NCBI GenBank assembly: GCA_024305405.1
Contig: JAKNDB010000068.1
Span: 11,591,501 to 11,655,500, forward strand
From: Dirofilaria immitis
Lineage: Eukaryota; Nematoda; Chromadorea; Rhabditida; Onchocercidae
DNA length: 64,000 bases
Direction of reading: 5' to 3'
The notes under the pieces are model-generated. The model had not been told where the DNA came from, ran no database searches, and saw only the letters and a program-made list of their open reading frames with translations. Shown piece by piece: positions 51,550 to 61,300 of the stretch; position 1 is the stretch's first letter; every line of letters starts with the position of its first letter. A program made the position numbers and the translations under genes.

Positions 51550-54500
51550 CAATCTTCCTACCCTTACTTATCTCATTCCACTTCGTCGAAATATGAGTAT
51601 GATGGGTTTTTTTTTTTTTTTTTTAAAGTGAATCGGCCTGTTGACATACATACATAAGGCACATAGACTAACATTCGTATACATACACTTTTTAGCTGAT
51701 TGATTGTTTTTTTTTTTGAAGCTTCGAACTTACGACTTACGATTCTATACTTGGCTAGATATATAGATGCCAATTTTTTATAACTGATAATACTTTTTCT
51801 GATTTAATTTCTAATTGATTTTCATTCATTTCATTTAGGCATGGTTCATTTTTTGTTCCTAATAGTTATTCTATAGTGTTGAAGAATAATTACTAATTAA
51901 TAAACAATAATTGATGATAAAGTAAGATATTCCATTATCTGCTTTTTTTATAGAAAGTGCTAAAAGTATACTAAAAAGACAAGAAAGGAGAACAGAGATA
52001 TGTTAGTAAGATTTTTATCAATCCATTTATATATAATAATAGTTCACGAATGCTTTAGTATTTTCGAAATGATTCAAATATATTTTGTTAGACTAATGTT
52101 CCTTACCTGACTTGTTTGTTGCGTTGTTAAATGTGAAGTGAAGTAAGTATAAGAAGTTGACTATATCGAAAATTTATTCTATTTTTATATTTGTTTCTTT
52201 CAAATCAAAACTTTTCTTTTTCGCTCTTAGAAAAAATGATGTCTAATAAATTATGCTGCATATATCACATCTATTATCTATCATAATTCTAATTTAAAAT
52301 ATATTATGATATGAGTAAATTAGTAAGGAAATATTAAGACAATTGAAAACGAGGTACATTCATCAGATTACTGAAACAAATCTGCTTTATAATTCCAATA
52401 TGTCGTCTATCTCACAACCTTATCCCTGTGCTCAAGTATCATTGATCGTGTTAAGAGTAGCTCATTCATGTCCGCACATTGTTACCTTATTTAAGTACAT
52501 TTGAATTTGATTTATGCTTCATGGAAATTTTTTTCCCATTGAAAATTAGATGGCCTATTTTAGAAGCTTTGGTTATCTGCTATGTATAGCCCATTAAATT
52601 TTTCTCTTACCTTTTATTTTTCATCCATTTATGCGTTAATATTTTTTTCCAAAAGAGCGGTTTTCTTATGATCCATTTCATTTTATTTCTTTCTTTCATT
52701 TTTCTTCCTATCTTTAATAATGAAATAGATTTCAGGGAGAACATTTCACGCTAGAATTAATAGTAGGATTTCATTCTTCATTCTTCTTTTATTCTATCTT
52801 TCTTTGGCTAGGCTTTTATTTTAATCACTTTCTCACTCATTATTTCTTTAAACACTAATTCTCCTTCCAAAAAAAGAAAAAAAAACTACAGTTACTACAG
52901 TTTGATTAGAACGATGGAAATATCAACGTATATCCGAAATATGAATTGAGGTTCTTTATCGTTTAAAAAAATTAGCTCTCTTAACTATCACGCATTCAAT
53001 TTTGTATTGTATTAAAAAAAAAAAAAGTTTTCATAGCAAGAAACTTGTCAAAAAATTTCTCTTTCTTCGTTCATTCATTTTCTTAATCTTTGCATTTTTT
53101 CAAACTTATGACTTATACTTTCAACTGATGTTATCATGATTTGTGGAACTTATTTCCTGATAATAATATGCATAATATTGCCTTGAAATATCTATCAAGT
53201 TTCGGTATAAATCTGTTTTGTAATTTAAAATTAGTATATTAAAATGGTAATTGCAATAATTGATCATCATTTATGGATAAATAAATATGCGAGGGAGATG
53301 AGAGTGTTTGTATTCATTGAAATTTCATTGCTTTAAAATAATTTGTTATTTACTCAATTTATAAAGCCTTTTTCATTTTCCACATATCGAGTCATGAAGA
53401 ATTAATTAATCGTATCATTTTTATGATATAATGATGATCCATTGTATCTTGCGATAAATTTTGCGTTGTTCTATTTGTTGCTTGGAATTAGGAGAAATGA
53501 ATCCTGGATTTTGCTTCAGAAGCGTTGAAATCTACTTCTCTCTCGATAATCTACGCTGTTAGACAAATAAAGATTGTCTGAAGTTTCATGGCAAGAAGGA
53601 ATTTATTGTAGTAATATAATGGCCATATATGAATGATTGATAGCATATATTCACATAAAAAGTTCTAGCAATTCGAGTTGTTTAATATTAAAAATGTTTA
53701 AGAAACAAGCGATTATCCCATATATCTCAAAAAATTATATAATTGCGGGAAGAATAACGAAGGAAAAAATGAGAAAGAAGCGTAAGTGTGGTTAGCTTTT
53801 CTCCAGTAATTTGAGCTCATCAATAGACGATAAATTTTTGATGGGAATTCAATAAAGTTCAGTTGGGAAAAAAATTGCTGAAATTAAAATAATTTGATTC
53901 AAAACTGAAATAAAAGGACTAATAATTTTCAACAATGTTTCAATCATCAAGTAGTTTAGTTGATGAATTTTTAGTTCAATTATAATTGTTAGACTTTGAT
54001 TTATAAATTATTAGACGATTGGAGCATTACTGAGAAAAGTATAATTAATCGAGAATAAGAAAAGCAATATTGATTGGTTGCTATTTAAAGAAAAGTTTCT
54101 TCCAGCTATCTGCGCTTTCATCTGCTTTAAAGGCAAACTTTTCTATACGAACAACGAGAAAATACCCGTATTTAATTGTATAGACATTGTAGTTTTAGTG
54201 TATCTAATTAATTTGAATATACTTCTTATATGTTAATGATTTCTCTAAGATTCGAAAAAGTATATATTTTTGATGCAAACTTTGTGAAACGCATTATTGC
54301 ATCTTATCCAAATATTGAGGCTGTTATCTTCTATCACAATTTTTAATCGAAAAATAATTCATTATTGTTCCACGAAATGAGAGAGGATTATTTTTTTTTG
54401 ATTTTCGATGCAACTTATTTTCACGTCTCCAACCTATTTCAAATATCTACCGATTTTAATTTTTTTGCTGACATTCAAACCTTCAGCAGTTTCTCGCATA

Positions 54501-55341
54501 GTTGTAGAAATATTATCCTGATTATTATTCTTTTCATCTTCAAAAATTCTCTTTCAATTCTGTCATAAACTTTGGACTAACATTTTACTTTCATTTTTTT
54601 TCTGAGTGTATTATTGGTGTTTATAGTTTTTGTTATTACTTTACGATTAGTATTAAACTTGTTTAAGAAATTGTTTTAGTTTGCTTTGTTTAATGTTATT
54701 TTTATTATTTAAAATAAATATCAAATAAGTAATATAAAGGATATCAACATTAAAAAAACCTAAGGCAATTAAAATGCTATATATTTACTTAAGAATTTCA
54801 ATATTAAACGTAAATTTCAACAAATACAAATACTAAATAATCTGATAATATCGAGGTTTGAAAATGATCACTATTGATTGATTTGTTATAATTTAAGAAA
54901 CGTGAAGGTAAAATTGACCAAATCATGCCATCTATTTAAGTGAAGTTGTTTACAATTCATTTGGATATGAATATGATGACATGGTTAAAATTCTTTTTTT
55001 TATCCCTTTCTCATCAATTTCAGGGTCATTATTGATATTATTGTTCTATATTATATCTGTTTCTGCTTGTGATATGGAATTAGTTAATTAGCAATGGATG
55101 AAAGCAACATTCACTGATACAACAATTACAACCATAAAATTTTAATGCAAAAACAAGAAAAGAAATGGGTTCATCTTAATCATCTAAATAGTAAATCGAT
55201 GAACTGGGAATTGGCGAAGTAAAGAATTGCTGCGAAAGGGATTTAAAAAGAGAAAGAAAGAAGAGGAAGATTAATCCCCAGAGGGAACGAAAGTTACTTT
55301 AGCGAAACGTTGAAGTGCTAAAAAAGAAAAGAAAAGGAAGG
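47111..55341. other. Intergenic region between the PHLPP-like and cyclase genes
   Basis: No supported exon. The stretch 47220-47500 is less AT-rich and may be 3' untranslated sequence of the PHLPP-like gene. Long T- and F-rich open frames around 47531-47764 are low-complexity. A strong pyrimidine-tract acceptor (TTTCTCATCAATTTCAG) ends at about 55023 and could be the splice-leader or 5' intron acceptor of the cyclase mRNA. Confidence 0.5.
51517..51544. repeat. (CT)n microsatellite
   Basis: Fourteen uninterrupted CT units within a longer pyrimidine-rich stretch. Confidence 0.95.
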
Positions 55342-58300
55342 ATGCGAAATGATGAAGAAGATGAGAATATGATTGGTGAAGCAGTTTGTATGTTATCATC
55401 AGCTGGAGAAGAACATGTCGCTGGATCTGTTGCTGGCAGTAGCGGTTCACAAACGCCAGTCGCAAATGGTTCAAGTAGTGGACGTCATCTTACTACTGAT
55501 ATGGTTATCTTTTATTTGAAATTGTCGAACCACTTTAGATTATTTAATCAATTTTTTTCTTAAATTAAGAAAATATTTTATCTTTTCGAAAACAAAAAGT
55601 TATAATTGAGAGATAGAACATCGGGAAATAAAAATTAGATTGAGAGATGAAACAGCAAGAAGTATGAATTTTTAATGATTAAACATCGAAATTTCTTTAC
55701 TGTATTTTAGCATCATTTAATCATAGTCATTTTTTTCATATGTTTATTGTAAGTTATCAATTGAGAAAGAAAGAAACATTTGTAAATTAATTCAAAAATC
55801 AGAAAATAAATTTTGCTTTTTCTTATCGTTTAATCATATAAACTTATTGCAGACACATGGCCATTCCGTAAGTCCACCACATTCATCATTCTTCGATCGA
55901 ATTTCTACCAGATGGTGGAATCCACAATTTTCATCATCAGCTCTTGAAACACAGTACTGGCAATGTAGTTTTCCACAACTCAGAGATAGGTTTAGGTTAA
56001 TTATTTCATTTTTGAAAATATTCTTTGTTTTAAAAATTTTTTTATATTTTTATAACATGATTCAAAATGAATTATAAAATATATTTTTATCGATTTTAAA
56101 ATTTCAATTTTGCTGCTGCTGCTATTTCTCTGCTAATGACAAGCGTCGCATAACAAAGAGATTAAGGTAAAGATAATGTTTCAGATCTGGACTTGTATAC
56201 ATTTGTCTATCATGCATTTTATGGATTGTATATTTGCAAATTTTCAATCATGCTAGTTTAATACACTGGGTAAATTCTTTAAAAATTCCACATTTTATAG
56301 TGCTCAAAATAAGACAGATAATAGAATTTTTTTTTATTTTCAGATTTTCTAGACATCGTAATTATAATCCTTAAACCTTAATTAATTATTTAAAAAAAGC
56401 TTTATTGGTGAGTGATCCTTGCTTTACAGAATGCTCATTCTATCCGTATTAGGCAACAGTTGTGTTATCTAATAATACATGCTGCATTGAATAACCGAAT
56501 TAGTCTTAGTAAAGCAGTGCTAAGTTAATACATATCTGTGAAGTTAAAATAAATCCATTATTGTAATATACTATGAATGCATTTCATTTATAGTAAATTA
56601 CAATAATGGATATGTGTTCTCCAAATGCATTTCACTTTCACAAACTACATTGTTTCAGTTTATTAACTTTATACAATATTATCCTTATATTATTTTAGCT
56701 AATATCGATCACTTTGTTTGTAATATCATTTGGAATGTTTCTTTTTACATTGTTTTCCGTATATTATCAACGTTTTTATATGCCAGCATCATTTCTTTGT
56801 GTTTTTATACTCTGTACCGTAACTCTACTTATTTTCTCCGATAAATCCGATTCGTTTATGAGCCCTATTGGTGACTTAGCCACCAGTTTTCAGGTAATTT
56901 TTTCTGCTTTCTATTTAATTTATTCTAAATTTTGTAATAAAAAGAATTCAGAATTCTCACCAGTATATAATCGAAAAACTGATTTTAGTTTTTTCTATCA
57001 TTTATATTTATTTACTATTTTATTTATTCAGGTGATATTACTAATCTATACAGTGGTTCCACTACCACTGTATCTCTGCATTTTGATTAGTCTGGTCTAT
57101 TCGATATTGTTCGAAATGATCGCTACCGGCAGTATGAGTTATGTGGATATATTCGGCGTTAAACTTATCCTTCACTTTGGTATTAATCTACTTGGTATTC
57201 ATTTGTTCATCCTAACACAAGGTATGTATAAACCGCTGTACTTATTCAAGTACCCTATTTATAGTGACCACATATAGACCAGATTTTATAGATTAATTTA
57301 AAATGTCACTGATAGAAAATTTTAGTCAGTTCTGGGACCGAATTAAAAGCTAAAAATTTAACCTTAATTTTAGAACCAGAAGTTTTGTATTTTTAGTTCG
57401 TCAGCGGAAAACGTTTCTAAGAGTAGGCCAATCGTTACTTGCACGTAAAGATCTAGAAATTGAAACTCAGTTCAAAGACCATATGATACAATCTGTTATG
57501 CCAAAAAGGTTAGCTTTTCGGTCAAAATTTTTGATTTTTGTTGCTTTTTTGCTATCGGCAGAACTTCGTGACTGGAAATATAATGACTGTGCCCTTGTTA
57601 TATGACTGAATGGTTGAAGCATTATGTGTTTCTCTATGTTTCGTTTTCTGACTTTTTGTTCTTTTCCTTTTTGACTTTAATTTCTGTGATATTTCATTCA
57701 GGTGAAACTGATGTACTTTTAGGTTGCTAATGAATTGCTAAAAGAAACTAATGTGAGAAGGTCATCGGCTAGTCAGGAAGCATATTTACGCACGACTAGT
57801 AACGAGTGCTCGAAAGGTCATCTTCAGGATACTCGTGAAGCGAATGCATCGACAGGAACGTTGCTGGCACCAAATGTTCGGAAATTTCGACCATTTACGA
57901 TGAATTTAATGACCAATGTTTCTATCATTTTTGCCGATATTGCTGGTAAGTAATTCCGTTTCCTACATAATCACCACTGAACTATTGGATCCTCGTTTAC
58001 TATGGAATGAAAGAAAGAAATCAATTCAGAAAAATTTCACTGTTGGGAACAAAATTTGCAAGCACATACTTCTTTCTAGAAGTCTGTATAATTCGTTGAC
58101 TTCGAAATTATGTAATTGTCCGCGAATATTTAATTTTTATTTTTATTTTTGAAGTTTTTAAAGCATTTACATGCCTCTTTTTCAGGTTTCACGAAAATGT
58201 CTTCAAATAAGTCAGCCAGCGAACTGGTAAATTTGCTCAATGATTTATTTGGGCGTTTTGATGATTTATGTGGCCGATGTAATCTCGAAAAATCAGTACA

Positions 58301-61300
58301 TTAGGTTGTTTGTGCTTAAATATTTAGACTATTGCTCTACTCTTTGATCTGTAGCATAATTACAGTTATGCTCCCAGCTATGCTAAAAGTGATAAGGAAC
58401 ATTGCAATGGAAATCTGTATAAAAATAAATTGACAATTTCAGGTGATTGTTACTATTGTGTGGCAGGATGTCCTGAGCCCCGAGAAGACCATGCTCGTTG
58501 CTGTGTTGAAATGGGTCTTGCAATGATTACTGCTATCCAGCAATTCGATGAAGATCTCGGTCAAAATGTTAATATGCGTGTTGGAATACATACTGGGAAG
58601 GTAGTTATAAGTTTTTTTTTTTCGAGGGGAGGACGGGAGGCGAGGGGAGGGAGGGGCATTTGATTCAAAAGCTCATCTTTTTATGGATTTGTTATTATGT
58701 CCCTTTACATTTGCTTTTGTAATTAGTTTTCATCCAGTTTAACAATTTCTATTATTTCTTGATATTATTTTCTTTCCATAAATTTTCTTCTGAAATTTTT
58801 GTCCCTTCGCATTATTATTTTTGTCATCTCATTATTATGAATTTCTTTTGCTTTGAATATTTGCTGAAGAACTTCCAATATTGCCTTTGAACGTATGTCA
58901 GAAATTTTAAATTTCATCAACTTATCATTTTGAGATGTATTTTGAAAAAATGTTCATGACACTTTTTAGTCTCTCTTTATTTTTTTATTTTTTAGATTTC
59001 TCTCTTTATTTTATTTTTTTAGATTTTTTTTCTTATTTAAGGTTTTATGTGGCATGGTGGGTATGAAACGGTTCAAATTTGATGTATTCTCAAATGATGT
59101 AACGCTTGCAAATGAAATGGAATCAACAGGAATAGCTGGACGTATACATATTTCAGAAGCTACTGCAAAATTTTTGAATGGTGAATATATACTGGAAAAT
59201 GGACCTGATCATGCTGGTATCTTCCATTTGCATTTTCTTATAGTATTAAGTAGTTGCATTTCTTTTTTTATAATTTTTCAGGTATGAGAACTTATTTTAT
59301 TGTTGGTCGTGCGCAGGATATGCAGTGTACAATCAATAAGGCGACTTCCTATTCTGATTCAATACGTGATACCCTTTCTTTGGGTTCCCAAATAAATCAT
59401 TCTCAAATGAGCTTCCGGAAGGTTTCTTTTGCAACTATCATTCTCTAAAAAGATTTTTTCCAAGTTTTGTCTTTCGAAAGTTTGCATTCATCAACTTTTT
59501 ATATTAATTTTACTGATATCTTTATTTTAAAACTTGCACTATTATTAAAAATAATATTGAAGGAATCAATTAATTTTTATATTTAATAAAAGAAATAGGA
59601 ACAGAAATAATGCTAAAGAAAAATTTTTTAATTTTAATATTTGAAGTTTAAAATTTGATAATATCTCTCCCATATTTATGGTTGTTTCTTCGTCTCATTG
59701 TCAGTTTTCGTTGCTTAATGTATATTATTGGTATGTATTAAGCTATGCAACTGATATTGTATTTAATATTCAAAAATGAATTGGTGTTGAGAATAATTAA
59801 TTTTTAAACAGACGGTGAAAGAAGAAAATGTCTTTTATATTATATTAATTTGCAGAGGTTAGCTAATAAGATTAAAATGTTGCAAACGGCATCGGTATCA
59901 GTTGAACGATATGGTGGTAATCTGAGGATGAAAGTGTTAGAGAGGAAGTGTGAAAGTAATTCGGCGCAAATTCTACATTTTAGCGAATGTTTAGATAAGG
60001 TTTTCTTTCCAAATTCGAGAATTTAACGTTTCATTTTGCATAAAATCAAAAACAGACAATGCCCATGTATGGAATTTTTTTGCAGCTATATTTTGAAATA
60101 GTGTTAGATAGCATGAAACACTGTTGATTAAACATTATTGCCGGATGTTTTTCATTGTCCATTTCGATGAATTTTATTTTTGACTGTCTCAGAATGCGAA
60201 CAGTAAATCCCCGGTTACTGAAAAAGGCGTAAATCCGCTTCTTTACATGCTTTGCATCCGAGTGATACAAAACCATTCAGTATAACAGACCAGTTAGATA
60301 CTAAAATATCACGTGAAGTAAACGGAAGCGGTAGACATGGCTCGAAAAGTTCAGAAATACAGGTTTTCTTTTTATATGTGTATCAGTGAGATTTTTTTAT
60401 ATCGCTAAATGAAAAAATTAATGAAAAATCAGAAAGTGGTTTTTGGTTAAATGCTCTTTTTCAGATATTTAATGCTACAAAAATTTTCAAAAATAGAAAA
60501 TGAAACTTTAGTTCATTGTTTTGTCGAAATTATTTTAACTTTTCATTTTAACTAACTTTTCCAAATAAGTCCGATGTTCGATTTCTAAATTGCAATTCCA
60601 GACATCATATTCATCCTTCAATTTTAACATTAATTTTTCGGTATATTTTTCATCCAAATTCGTTTTTTATGTTTTTCAGGATTCAACTTCGGAAACACTT
60701 TCCTATGCAGGTCCGATGGAAACCGCAATTTCATATCATCAGAATGCTCCATCATTAACACGGTTTGATACAGACGATCGTGCTTTCGACGAACGCCTTG
60801 TTGTAGTAATACAGGTATGTTGTTTTGGAAATCTGCAGTTCAAATTTATTCGAGCAGTTTTGCTTCAGCCATTTGTTTTAGCATTTGAAAATTAAGAAAA
60901 AGTCTTTAAAAAGTAATCTGATTTATTATTTAACATATAGATACATAAAGGTTTTTATGGAACATAGTTGAATTTTATGAGATCTAATTTTATTCCTGGT
61001 TTACTTACCAATTCATTTATTGAAAATGACAAATTTCATTCTTATGTTTTTGCAGAATGCAGACATTAATTTTAATCGCGGATTCTGGATGCGCAATGAT
61101 TGGTTAAACAGATGGACTTTACGATTTAATGAAGTAAGCATTGAAGAACGGTATAGGGCACATTTTGCGGAATCTGTTGATCACCAGTGGCCCAATTGTG
61201 GTGACGTAGGAAAATGCAAAAATGTTTGTTCCTTTGTTGTAATTTATGATAATGAATAAAATATTTATGATAATATAGATGATAACATTCAAAATTCTGC

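Larger units (their letters stand above)
57876..59421 (+). other. C1a catalytic domain of the cyclase
   Basis: Begins near [20 protein letters not shown]. The two metal-binding aspartates are in [13 protein letters not shown] (GAT at 57936-57938) and the GDCYYC loop (GAT at 58445-58447). Further matches are [46 protein letters not shown] and [13 protein letters not shown]. All expected C1a core elements are present if the 58288 break is bridged. Confidence 0.9.

Noticed and set aside
56614..56844. 76-codon frame overlapping cyclase exon 4
   Set aside because: Shadow frame of the membrane-block exon.
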